Below, in pieces: positions 55,708-64,000 of a stretch of 64,000 nucleotides of DNA. Source of the stretch: Prevotella sp. P3-122. Its GTDB lineage: Bacteria; Bacteroidota; Bacteroidia; Bacteroidales; Bacteroidaceae. The stretch's first letter is position 1; each line of letters starts with the position of its first letter. The DNA is taken from NCBI RefSeq assembly GCF_002251365.1, contig NZ_NPJH01000046.1:1-64000 (forward strand), given 5' to 3'. The position numbers and the translations under genes are program-made. The notes under the pieces are model-generated. The model saw nothing but the letters and a program-made list of their open reading frames with translations. It ran no database searches and was not told the DNA's origin.

Positions 55708-57450
55708 TTAAAACTCAAAACTAACGCTCTCTGTGGCCGCTGTCTCACCCATGCCGTCGCGCAATGTCACCGTGGCCGTGTACCTCAACACCCTTGGCAC
55801 ATACCCGTTGAAATCTACGTCGGCGGCTGTCAGATTTATGGATTTACCTGCACCTGCCCGTTTCAATGTCCATGCGTTATCGCTGGCCACTCGCTCAACG
55901 CCTTTATCATCTTCACTGTATCGTGTCCATATCACATCGGCATCCAGAATGTCGGAGGTCACATCAATGTTGTGGAGTTTGGCAATGATGGTCAATGTAA
56001 CGGCAAATCGGTCGGGGTCGAAAAGGTAATCAGTATCGGCAAACTCAACCGTGAAATCGGGGTTGCCCTCCACCATTGCCCAATCGGTATTGTTCCATGC
56101 CGGGGCGGTCTTTGTCAGATTCTTGCAACACCGATATTTGCAACCCATGTACCACACATCGCTTGTTTCCCATACGCCCGTCGTGAGGTTCTTGGCCTCG
56201 CAATAATAATTGGCGGCTGCATACCATTGGCCACGATCAACGTATGTAACAATCGGCTTGCCTTGGAAATCAACCCTTATTACGTCCTGCACGATGAGTC
56301 CACCGATGTAAACGTAATCCAGATTGTCGCGCAATGGTAACGGGTTTCCATCGCGGTCGGTCATGTGCTTAACAAACTCTGGTATCGTGCCAAAGGTGGC
56401 TGCATAGTTGGATTGGTCAATGATGGGCTTTGTCACACCATTCAAATGCACAATGCGCCCCTCCGTGCTTGACAGATAAAGGCAGCTTTGGCGTGTCTTA
56501 TCGGTTTGGTTGCCCCATCGGGCAATCTTCATCAACTCGCACGGCAAAAAGTTCTTTCCGGCTGGGGTCTCATCGTCGGGGTACATCGTCACCTCAATGT
56601 AATTGAGCGTGGGGTTTACGCTGTTTACCCTCATCCATGAGGTGTACATGGCGGCGTTTCCCTGGCCCGTCATGCCCAATGCTATTGCACCCAAATTATT
56701 GATAATACCTTTCAGCACATTGCCGACGGCTTGGGCGGTAAAATATCCCTCCCATTTGGGGTGCAAATATAGGCCATAACAATTGTCGCCCAAATCCACA
56801 ACTCTCTCGATTGTGTCGGCCTCAGTCAACAATTGGTCGCCCTCGATGGCTGACAGTCGGTTGATGATTAACTCAACGGCCTCAAAGTATGTGCGTACCC
56901 TCACGCTCTCAAACTCTGCATTGCCGTCTTTGTCAATACCTGCGCCCTTGCCAGCATATAAAGATTTGACAAACTCGCCAAACTCTGAACCATCTTGGAA
57001 TATGGCCATACCAACGGCAATCAATCCCTGCTCAAATGTAATTTTGCCCTGTGCCACATCGTCTGCAATACGGCTCAGGAATTGTTGGCGCACGGGGCTG
57101 TCGGGTGTGAGGTCTTGTGCGAAATCGGCAAAACCTGCCTTGACTTTCTCGGTCTTACTCTGCCATTGGGTTTCAGTTGTGGTCTCACCCGTTTCGGGGT
57201 CGGTCGTTTCCACCTCCACCTCAACTAACCTTGTCAGATACTCATAACCTTGGCTGTCGGTGCTTATCTGGTCTAACGCTGACTTGTTGGCGTGGGTGTG
57301 GCCGTCGCTCTCGGAAATGTTGCCGCTGCTGGTCACGCTGACAACGGTACTGCCTCCACCTGCGGCAATACCTCCCAACTCTCTCAATCGCTTGGCTCTG
57401 GGCTTCGCGGTTCTCTCGTTGGCCTCGGACTTATATATTTTCTTACTCAT
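55708..57450 (-). CDS. phage tail/baseplate protein
   Basis: The 580-aa protein has a basic, Gly-rich N-terminus (RELGGIAAGGGSTVVSVTSS), a helical middle (about 60-215) and a beta-rich remainder, including an Ig-like end. Its ATG overlaps the stop of the preceding hub-like gene (57,447-57,450). It is probably a tail-tip or baseplate protein; its family is not identified. Confidence 0.65.
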   Translation of the reverse strand: MSKKIYKSEANERTAKPRAKRLRELGGIAAGGGSTVVSVTSSGNISESDGHTHANKSALDQISTDSQGYEYLTRLVEVEVETTDPETGETTTETQWQSKTEKVKAGFADFAQDLTPDSPVRQQFLSRIADDVAQGKITFEQGLIAVGMAIFQDGSEFGEFVKSLYAGKGAGIDKDGNAEFESVRVRTYFEAVELIINRLSAIEGDQLLTEADTIERVVDLGDNCYGLYLHPKWEGYFTAQAVGNVLKGIINNLGAIALGMTGQGNAAMYTSWMRVNSVNPTLNYIEVTMYPDDETPAGKNFLPCELMKIARWGNQTDKTRQSCLYLSSTEGRIVHLNGVTKPIIDQSNYAATFGTIPEFVKHMTDRDGNPLPLRDNLDYVYIGGLIVQDVIRVDFQGKPIVTYVDRGQWYAAANYYCEAKNLTTGVWETSDVWYMGCKYRCCKNLTKTAPAWNNTDWAMVEGNPDFTVEFADTDYLFDPDRFAVTLTIIAKLHNIDVTSDILDADVIWTRYSEDDKGVERVASDNAWTLKRAGAGKSINLTAADVDFNGYVPRVLRYTATVTLRDGMGETAATESVSFEF

Positions 57451-59726
57451 GCCTCACCCTCCTTTTTATATTCGTCGGGCCGCAATTCAACAATCACGGC
57501 TTGGCTTACATCTTCAATCGCGTTTTGCGTATCAGCTGTCAACAAAAATACCTTGCCGGGCTGGTTCTGCTCTGTGTATGCCACAACACCATCGGCGGCA
57601 ATCACGGCCTCGCCCTCCAACTTAGTACGGCGGTCTGCAAACTGACTGTAAAGTGTACCAATTAATAACTCTTCGATTTGTGTTGTGCGCCCTGCCCTTG
57701 TCAGGCTGGTAATCTGTTTGCCCGTTGTAGTATTGAAATATGCGCCTCTGGCTGTCGGCACTCCCTTGGAGCTGCTGCCGCAAATGGTGTCAATCTCCAA
57801 ACTCTCCTTGGCACTCTCATTGATTGTGGCCTTATACTCCACATCGTCCGTGTTGATGGGCGCGTCAAACTGCACATTGTTCATCACCTCAATTTCTGGT
57901 AACTTTACCAATGCCCAATTTATTTTTTGCCATAGTTCGTATGGGTTCATCACCTGCGAAGATGATACGTTTGCATTGCCATCGCTTATCATCCATCCAC
58001 CTGCGTGTACTTGCACGGTAAGATTTCCACCTTCGCCGCCAAAGTTAGGGTATGGTATATATTGGCCATCGCTGCAATTGGCCAGCACGGAAATGATTTT
58101 GCCCGTGTGTGGATTGATTGCCGGGCGGTTTTTTCTCCAACCTAACACGCCGCTTTTCTCGGCTCTATCGTCGGGCTGGTAATATGCCAGATAACCCCAT
58201 GCGTTGGGGGCATTGTCATTGCCATTGTAAGATACCCATTGGCCGTATGTCTGCCCCAATGTGCTGATTTGTGCATTTTTTACGTCCTGACCAATAATGT
58301 TTCGGTTATCCCATACATATGTTTGGCCGCTTTCGGTTGTGAACTTTATTACAACAGGCACATAAAAATAATTGCCTCTGCTGTTCCATTGATTATACCA
58401 ATCTTTCTGCTCCATCCACTTCATCCAATTAACGCCCTCTTCAAAGGGGTTAAATCGGGGGTCAATGAGCAAATCTAAACCAACACGAACACAAAGTTTG
58501 CTGGCATTGGACACGGGAGGCAACCATATCGGATTGTTACGGAAAAGCGGTGTGGTAATGGCATTGTAAACGCCTGGTAAATGGCCCTCACCATATCCGG
58601 CTGTTTGTATCTGGGCGGTGTAATTCTTACGATTGCCGATTTTCCAATACAAACAGGCCGTGAAATAGATGGCAATGCCCTCGGCATCGCTGCCATCATA
58701 CTGAGGCACTATCTTGAAGAAATTGATGTTGCTGTTGAGCAATTCAGCATTTTTGCCCGTGCGACTAATCCAGATTGTAAATCCGGCGTCGCTGCCATCT
58801 GCCCAATCCCAATAATCCTGCGAATAATGGTAACTGAAATATCTTGCCCCATTGTAACTGCCACCACTTAGATTGTTCAACGCAATCAAATTGGGGTCGG
58901 TCTCAATAGTCCAACATTCCTGAATGGCCAAATTGCCGCTCTGGGCATACGTTGACCATGTTATTTTGGCATTGTTATAAACAACATCAACGCCCATCGT
59001 CTGGCTGTCACCATCCCATTGCAGGGCTTTCGCCTGGCCATTGGTGTAAAGTCCGTTGAGGTCGTACACATACACCTTGCCATTACGCTGTATCATACGC
59101 AATCCCAACGGCTGCAAAATGCCCTCCAACACCTCTTGCAGGGTGCTGGCCTCACCGTCCTCATCATAGAAATTATCGCTGCGTACTTTCAGGCTGCTCA
59201 GGCTCATTGGGGTGCTTCCAGATATGCAAGTGCTAATCAGACTTTCGTCAATGTCGGCTGTCAGCCCTGCACGTTGCAGGCAATAGGTCACAATCTCTTT
59301 CAGCGTTCGCATACCCGACAAATCGTATTTCAGTCTGCCCAACACACCGAAATCGGAAAATTTGAGGCTCACGGGGTACTTGCTGGCACGCTCATATGGC
59401 TCTTCGTAAAACTCGGCATCCAGCGCACCACACCAATAAAGCACGTTGTTACGGTACACGTCCATACGGATGCGGCCAACCTCGATCGTATATAAATCTT
59501 CATAGGTTCTATCGCCGGGGCTTTCCACTTGTATTGTGGCCATGCAGCCCTGCAATACTTCCTCTTTGCTTTTCTCTTCCCATTCCATGAGCAACGTTTC
59601 CTCTGCTTCAAAGGTCAGCGCACCGATGCTGTCAAAAGCGGCATCGGCTTCCTGCATAATGTCAATGCGCCACACAACACCTGCGCGGCTCATAAACTCA
59701 CCTCTGTATCGTAAAAACTTGCTCAT
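57447..59726 (-). CDS. tail hub-like protein (Tal/Dit-type)
   Basis: The 759-aa protein directly follows the tape measure gene (3-base gap), the normal place of the distal tail/hub protein. It starts MSKFLRYRGEFMSRAGVVWR and contains hub-like segments (VSLKFSDFGVLGRLKYDLSG, MRTLKEIVTYCLQRAGLTAD, LRMIQRNGKVYVYDLNGLY) with alternating strands, as in gp27-type proteins. The assignment uses position and pattern; sequence identity to a named family is not obvious. Confidence 0.72.
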   Translation of the reverse strand: MSKFLRYRGEFMSRAGVVWRIDIMQEADAAFDSIGALTFEAEETLLMEWEEKSKEEVLQGCMATIQVESPGDRTYEDLYTIEVGRIRMDVYRNNVLYWCGALDAEFYEEPYERASKYPVSLKFSDFGVLGRLKYDLSGMRTLKEIVTYCLQRAGLTADIDESLISTCISGSTPMSLSSLKVRSDNFYDEDGEASTLQEVLEGILQPLGLRMIQRNGKVYVYDLNGLYTNGQAKALQWDGDSQTMGVDVVYNNAKITWSTYAQSGNLAIQECWTIETDPNLIALNNLSGGSYNGARYFSYHYSQDYWDWADGSDAGFTIWISRTGKNAELLNSNINFFKIVPQYDGSDAEGIAIYFTACLYWKIGNRKNYTAQIQTAGYGEGHLPGVYNAITTPLFRNNPIWLPPVSNASKLCVRVGLDLLIDPRFNPFEEGVNWMKWMEQKDWYNQWNSRGNYFYVPVVIKFTTESGQTYVWDNRNIIGQDVKNAQISTLGQTYGQWVSYNGNDNAPNAWGYLAYYQPDDRAEKSGVLGWRKNRPAINPHTGKIISVLANCSDGQYIPYPNFGGEGGNLTVQVHAGGWMISDGNANVSSSQVMNPYELWQKINWALVKLPEIEVMNNVQFDAPINTDDVEYKATINESAKESLEIDTICGSSSKGVPTARGAYFNTTTGKQITSLTRAGRTTQIEELLIGTLYSQFADRRTKLEGEAVIAADGVVAYTEQNQPGKVFLLTADTQNAIEDVSQAVIVELRPDEYKKEGEA

Positions 59727-59729
59727 CGT

Positions 59730-62700
59730 TTAACTGCGTTTGCTCTCTTTGTTCTTTTTCTTTAGTATGCCAACCAACTTGTCACCATCAATGACAAAAC
59801 GCACTTCACCACCAAAGGACTCTGATGGCTCAATCATGGAGCGCAATTTGTCTAACGGGGCCACCACTTCCGGGTTGTGGCTTGCTCCTGCGTACTCACC
59901 GAATATGCCCAACGTGGGGCCAAATGCCAAAGCACCCTTTTCGTACTTAGGTATGCCAGCGGCCAAAATCAATGCCTGCTGGGTTGCAATCATTCCGGCT
60001 GCAATGGCCGTACCTGCAAATGGTATTGCAGCGTGGGCGGCAAAGGTCATGGCCGCTGCCAACTCTGCCCATGATGCTGTTTCCAATTTGTTTGCAGCAA
60101 TCTGGGCGGTTGATGCAACGATGTTGGCGGCGGTCGCTGCCTCGCGTGTTGCAGCCTCTGTGGTCTCTGCACCTGCCTCAACGCCCTTTGTTGTGGCGTG
60201 GGCGGCTGATGCTGCCGACAACATATTGATGATGCCAATAATGGCTTGTATGCCCTCATACAAACCGATGAAGGCATCAATGAGTGCAACAGTCTTTTGC
60301 CATGCGTTGCCGTTGCTCTCCAAAGCATCGGTAATGTTCTGAATGGAATTGCCAATGCCTTTGATACCATCCCAACCATTCTTTGCCGTGTCAAACGCCA
60401 TGATTGACTTTTTGCGCCAATCCTCGTAAACGGCAATCATGCCCTCGATTTGCTTACGCTGGTTCTCGGTAGGTGGGTTATCAAGGTCGTTGAGCTGCCG
60501 TTGCAACTCGCGTATCTTTTCAGTCAGCGCGTCAAAACCAATGCCCTTAATCTTCACTCTGAACTCACGGCCACTTAACGCATTGATCTCATCAATTTCT
60601 TTCTGCATTGACTTCAATTGAATGGGTCTTTGCAGGGCATCGCGCTTTTTCTCCAACGCTTCAATTGTGCGCTGGGTGGCCGCAATCTCTTCGGCACTCT
60701 GCCGTTTTTGCAGGTTGCCATAATATGTAATGGCATCGTCTAATTCCTGAATGGTGTTGAGCGTTCCGATTGGGCCAGGCTTTTTGAGGTCGGCCAACGT
60801 ATCATCCCATTTCTTACGCAATTTCTCCAACTCGTTAATTTGGAGTTGTATTTGCTCACGCTCATTGTCTGTGGCGGTCTTTAGGCGGTCATTGTAGATG
60901 CTCAATGCCTCTTCCAGCTGCTCATACGTTTGTATTTGGTCGGTCGGGGTCGGCACTTTGGCATTTTGCTCCATCTGTTTTTTTAGTTTTTGCAGACGGG
61001 CAATCTCGGCATCGTACTGTGCCAGATTATCGGCTGTGGCCTTTTTCCTCAACTGTTGCTGGCGGCTGATGGCCTCATCAATCTCTTCTATCGTGTCAGG
61101 ATTCGACAAATCCCAACCTTTTACCACATCTTGTGAGGCTTGTGATGCGGCCTCTGCCGCTGCCATCTGCTCACGCAAACGGGCAATCAGTTCTTTGTTG
61201 GCCGGGTCTGCTGCCTCCAACTGCTTCTTATACACACCTACGTTGTGGGCCAGGTCTGCATAACTCTGTGCTCCCTCAATAATCTTGTCTGTGTTGGGGT
61301 CGCCATTTGAGTTGTTGCCGTTACCATGTGTCGTTTTAGTTGGCTTGTTGTTGGCTGTGGTTTTCCGGGCATCGGCTGCAATGTCGCCCTCAATTTTCTT
61401 ACTGCGCTGCTGGGATGCTTTCAGCGCGTCGCGGTCGGCTTGGTTGGATGGGTTCTGCCCGATACGGCTGTTGTGGAGTGCTGCGCCCTTATCGGTATAT
61501 ACCCAATGACCATCGTTATTCACATACTCGTTGCCGCCATTGACTGTGTGGCCACCCGTGGAAGAAAATTCGCCATCACGTCTAACTCTTTCGCCCGTCT
61601 GCACGGTGTTTTGCTGGCGGTAATCTTCATCGGATTGGGCAATCTTATCGGCCAAATCCATCTGTATGCGGTATTCCTCTGTGAGCCGTGCCAGACGTGC
61701 GGCGGCTTTGGCTCTGGCAACAAATGACTGCACAACGGCATCGGTATTGCCGACAAAAGCATCTTCGGCATCCTTGGCATTGTTAATCTTCAATCCCAAT
61801 TCCTCAAACGCCTTGCGGTTATCCTTAATCCACTGTGCTTTTGCGTGGGCGGTTGTTAGGGCTTTCCATGCTGCCTGCAATTCGGTGTACTTGGTCATTA
61901 GACGACTGTACGTTTCAGACTGCGCATTGGTAAATGCTTGTTGTGCTTGCTGGGCGGTGTCGGCCACAACGTTAATCTTTTCTGCCGCTGTGTCGGCGGC
62001 ATCGCTGGCATCATCAAAAGCATCAACCAACTTTTCGACTGCCCACGTCACACCTGCAATGAGCGCACCAACACCCGTTGAAATCATCAAACCTCTCAAC
62101 GCTATCTTAAACGCTGTGGCTGAATATGCGCCCGATTTGAGGGCTGCACTAAACACACGGGTAAACGCGGCGGCTCGGCTGGCTTTCAGGCCAAATGCCA
62201 GCATTGCAATACCTCCGGCATTGGTACGCAATATCATAATGCCGTGCGCCAGATTGAGGCCCTTAATGGCTTTTGTCAGGCTCGTAACGCTTAGAATGGT
62301 CATGCCCAACTGTGTCGTAAAATTCAAATACGGCTGTATGCCTCCGACAATCCCGGCAATGAGGTCAGTGACGGCGGCAAACTGATTTTTGAGCATCTGC
62401 GTGGTGGCTGCTCCCGTGCTGCTCATCGTGGCAAATGCCTTGTCAATCGTTCCTGCACTGTTATCCAGTGCGGCAATGTTTTCGTCAAACTTAGCGGCCA
62501 TTTCTCCCGTTAGGCCATTGACCAAACGCAATGCCTCGGCACGTCCGAAAAGTTTGCTGTAAATGGATTCTTTGAGTTGGCCGGACTTCTGGGCGTATGC
62601 CGTAACGGTACGATCTAACTCTTGCAGATAGTTACGCAAACCACCTGCGGCTTTGATGGATGCAGCATTGAACGATATGCCCATTTCCTCGGCCATCTTC

Positions 62701-63461
62701 TGGCTCTTACTGCTCTCCTTTGTTAATGCGGTCAGCACACTTGCAAGCTGCGTAGCCACTTCTGACGTGTTACCCGTTACGCCTGTCAGCGTACTCATCA
62801 CTGCCAGCATTTCCGTGAATGATACGCCCAATTGCGCTGCCTGGCCTGTAACAGATGGCAGGGCGGCGGCTAATTGTTCAAACGATGTTACACCATTCTT
62901 GGCGGTCAACTGTATCTTGTCCTGAATATCTTGGGCGGCTGACCATTCCAAACCATAGTTTTTAATGACAGTCGAAGTAACTTTGACCACCTCGCCAACG
63001 TCGGCAATGCCACCGACAGCGGAACGGCTCGACGTTCTTAGATAATCAATCCAATTATCTTCGGGAACACCGTTTGAAATTACTTGGTACAAACCATTAG
63101 CCAATGCGTCGCGGGCCATTGGTATGGTCTTAGACAATTCGGCAACCTGGTCTTTAAGATGCTCAAACCCCTCTGCATCCTTTCCAGCCATAGTGTTGGC
63201 GGATTTCATGGCTGCACCAAATGTACGGCTGTCTTCAGTGAGGGTGTTGAGTACGCCAGATATTTGTTGGATGGAATTAGTAACGGCACTAATGGCCATG
63301 ACGCTTTGTGTCCATTTAATAAAAGCCTTGTCGGCGGCGGTCACACGATCATGCACTAAACCTAACTCATCGGCCAGCTGCTTGACGTTCGTAGATGCTT
63401 GCACAACCACATCTTTGCCGTCAACTTGTAACTTTATATTAAATTTTACGTCTTTTGCCAT
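59730..63461 (-). CDS. phage tail tape measure protein
   Basis: The 1,243-aa protein is the longest phage gene in the window. The N-terminal about 400 residues match the TP901-type minor tail domain (RTFGAAMKSANTMAGK, LAAALPSVTGQAAQLGVSF, MLAVMSTLTGVTGNTSEVA); hydrophobic stretches lie near 440-480 and 1,100-1,190, with long coiled coil between (about 760-1,050). Tape measure length sets tail length, at about 0.15 nm per residue, so a tail near 185 nm is inferred. It starts 8 bases after the tail-chaperone end. Confidence 0.93.
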   Translation of the reverse strand: MAKDVKFNIKLQVDGKDVVVQASTNVKQLADELGLVHDRVTAADKAFIKWTQSVMAISAVTNSIQQISGVLNTLTEDSRTFGAAMKSANTMAGKDAEGFEHLKDQVAELSKTIPMARDALANGLYQVISNGVPEDNWIDYLRTSSRSAVGGIADVGEVVKVTSTVIKNYGLEWSAAQDIQDKIQLTAKNGVTSFEQLAAALPSVTGQAAQLGVSFTEMLAVMSTLTGVTGNTSEVATQLASVLTALTKESSKSQKMAEEMGISFNAASIKAAGGLRNYLQELDRTVTAYAQKSGQLKESIYSKLFGRAEALRLVNGLTGEMAAKFDENIAALDNSAGTIDKAFATMSSTGAATTQMLKNQFAAVTDLIAGIVGGIQPYLNFTTQLGMTILSVTSLTKAIKGLNLAHGIMILRTNAGGIAMLAFGLKASRAAAFTRVFSAALKSGAYSATAFKIALRGLMISTGVGALIAGVTWAVEKLVDAFDDASDAADTAAEKINVVADTAQQAQQAFTNAQSETYSRLMTKYTELQAAWKALTTAHAKAQWIKDNRKAFEELGLKINNAKDAEDAFVGNTDAVVQSFVARAKAAARLARLTEEYRIQMDLADKIAQSDEDYRQQNTVQTGERVRRDGEFSSTGGHTVNGGNEYVNNDGHWVYTDKGAALHNSRIGQNPSNQADRDALKASQQRSKKIEGDIAADARKTTANNKPTKTTHGNGNNSNGDPNTDKIIEGAQSYADLAHNVGVYKKQLEAADPANKELIARLREQMAAAEAASQASQDVVKGWDLSNPDTIEEIDEAISRQQQLRKKATADNLAQYDAEIARLQKLKKQMEQNAKVPTPTDQIQTYEQLEEALSIYNDRLKTATDNEREQIQLQINELEKLRKKWDDTLADLKKPGPIGTLNTIQELDDAITYYGNLQKRQSAEEIAATQRTIEALEKKRDALQRPIQLKSMQKEIDEINALSGREFRVKIKGIGFDALTEKIRELQRQLNDLDNPPTENQRKQIEGMIAVYEDWRKKSIMAFDTAKNGWDGIKGIGNSIQNITDALESNGNAWQKTVALIDAFIGLYEGIQAIIGIINMLSAASAAHATTKGVEAGAETTEAATREAATAANIVASTAQIAANKLETASWAELAAAMTFAAHAAIPFAGTAIAAGMIATQQALILAAGIPKYEKGALAFGPTLGIFGEYAGASHNPEVVAPLDKLRSMIEPSESFGGEVRFVIDGDKLVGILKKKNKESKRS

Positions 63462-63469
63462 ATCTGCTG

Positions 63470-63799
63470 TTACTTATTAATGCGTTTCAATAGGCTCTCT
63501 AACCTTGCCTTATCCTCTTCGGCGGTCGGCATTGGGTGGTCGGCCTTTTTCTTGCTTTCCCATGGGAACGGCAATAACTTTTGTGGGGTTATCTTCTTTT
63601 TGCAATGCGACTGTATAACAATCGCTGCCAGCATACGCATACGCTCCCATTCAATACGGTACTCACTTTCTTGCCTTTCTTGGTAGGCATCATAAATGTG
63701 TTGGAACTCTTCACGGGTCAGCCTGCAAAAATCGTCGTATGACAAACCGATGCAGGAAATGGCCACACCCAATACCTCATAAATGCCTAACTTTTTTTT
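63470..63799 (-). CDS. tail assembly chaperone, frameshifted C-terminal part (GT-like)
   Basis: This frame has no good start of its own (a TTG at 63,772 at best) and runs open upstream to the A-run at 63,792-63,800, where a -1 shift from the gene above would continue into it. The product reads KKKLGIYEVLGVAISCIGLS, then YDDFCRLTREEFQHIYDA, typical of the T part of gpGT-type chaperones (L..DF..LT..EF), and ends in charged residues. The place right before the tape measure gene is the textbook position of such frameshift pairs. Confidence 0.85.
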   Translation of the reverse strand, partial: KKKLGIYEVLGVAISCIGLSYDDFCRLTREEFQHIYDAYQERQESEYRIEWERMRMLAAIVIQSHCKKKITPQKLLPFPWESKKKADHPMPTAEEDKARLESLLKRINK

Positions 63800-63801
63800 T
63801 C
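63787..63801 (-). promoter_or_regulatory. programmed -1 frameshift site
   Basis: The coding strand reads GAAAAAAAAAG, then the zero-frame stop TAG 2 bases later. The A-AAA-AAA slippery heptamer is in frame for a tandem -1 slip into the downstream GT frame. Confidence 0.85.
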
Positions 63802-64000
63802 AGCATCTGCGCCATCTGCATCTGCCTCAGCTGCTGGGGACTCGCCTTGTATGGCTTCATTCCACGCTGTCATTGTGTCTGGGTCAATACTATCTGCAAA
63901 ATCCATCAATGACAAACCGAACTCAACGCCGTCATGCTTGCAAGCCGACACAACGCAACACCAAAGGAATGTGCAAATGTCGCTGAAATTGCCCTGCTCA
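63787..64000 (-). CDS. tail assembly chaperone gpG-like (5' partial)
   Basis: The frame is open from the right edge to TAG at 63,787-63,789; 70 residues are visible: an ordered part (ICTFLWCCVVSACKHDGVEF, SLMDFADSIDPDTMTAWNEA) and an Ala/Asp-rich tail ending EKKS. The A9 run directly before the stop and the open -1 frame identify it as the G part of a G/GT chaperone pair. Confidence 0.85.
   Translation of the reverse strand, partial: EQGNFSDICTFLWCCVVSACKHDGVEFGLSLMDFADSIDPDTMTAWNEAIQGESPAAEADADGADAEKKS

Larger units (their letters stand above)
45087..64000. mobile_element. siphovirus-type prophage (right end outside the window)
   Basis: The region carries an integrase, lysis cassette, DGR, tail-tip, tail-hub, tape measure and tail chaperone genes in the usual siphovirus order, read right to left. 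Head, packaging and regulatory genes must lie beyond 64,000. The left border is placed where the LacI-type gene loses homology; it is approximate to about 30 bases. Confidence 0.92.

Noticed and set aside
53038..63469. A second VR or second DGR target among the tail genes
   Set aside because: No other copy of the TR 3' end (GC-rich, RVRPVSA-type ending) was found in the tail proteins of the window.
63787..63801. A9 run as a sequencing error joining two frames
   Set aside because: Possible in principle, but position before the tape measure, the -1 relation and the slippery heptamer match a known programmed frameshift, so biology is the simpler reading.
45087..64000. Conjugative transposon
   Set aside because: No mobilisation or conjugation genes are seen; tape measure, tail chaperone and lysis genes indicate a phage.

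Overview
The window looks like a chromosomal contig of a Bacteroidales bacterium, most likely Prevotellaceae. The evidence is the Bacteroidota promoter signature (TAnnTTTG, about 20 nt downstream of a TTTG/TTG) in front of many genes, several Bacteroidota-specific families (HU-like protein with a smalltalk peptide, DUF3127, DUF4835, the DUF5103/T9SS plug protein, DUF3078, a giant DUF5112/DUF5113-type kinase) and a Rho factor with a long acidic N-terminal insertion. The genus is inferred from gene content only.

Positions 1 to about 45,086 are host chromosome. In order they hold an HU-like protein and a tiny smalltalk ORF; a repeat-rich spacer; tRNA-Glu; lon; tgt; an LptF/LptG-type permease; a DEAD-box helicase; a DUF3127 OB-fold protein; dnaN; a DnaQ-like exonuclease; a DUF4835 protein; recN; a TPR protein with a decayed protease domain; pcrA/uvrD; mtgA; an OmpA lipoprotein; proS; rho; pgk; the T9SS plug protein; truA; a DUF3078 protein; pyrG; yidC; a DPP5-like peptidase next to an MFSD1-like transporter; gdhA; a candidate small RNA; and a minus-strand run kdgK-eda-sensor kinase-response regulator-membrane protein. 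That run is divergent from a LacI-type regulator. Most intergenic gaps are explained by promoters and hairpin terminators.

From about 45,087 to the right edge lies an incomplete siphovirus-type prophage. The LacI-type regulator stops about 90 residues early, exactly where the prophage begins, so integration appears to have cut the likely regulator of the 2-keto-3-deoxygluconate (KDG) genes. The tyrosine integrase is on the plus strand. Everything else reads leftward on the minus strand: tail assembly chaperone with a programmed -1 frameshift site, tape measure protein, tail hub and tail-tip proteins, a collagen-like tail protein, a diversity-generating retroelement (DGR), and a lysis cassette (holin-like, GH108 endolysin, candidate unimolecular spanin).

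The standout system is the DGR: a 254-aa target protein with a C-terminal variable repeat (VR), an Avd-type accessory protein, a template repeat (TR) and a DGR-type reverse transcriptase. Over 105 aligned bases TR and VR differ at 14 positions, and 13 of these are adenines of the template strand. They change nine asparagine codons to other residues. That is the footprint of adenine-specific mutagenic retrohoming, and it implies that the prophage varies a tail-tip, presumably host-binding, protein. A 10-bp GNRA-loop hairpin lies just past the VR. A 54-aa ORF translationally overlaps both the reverse transcriptase and the holin-like gene.
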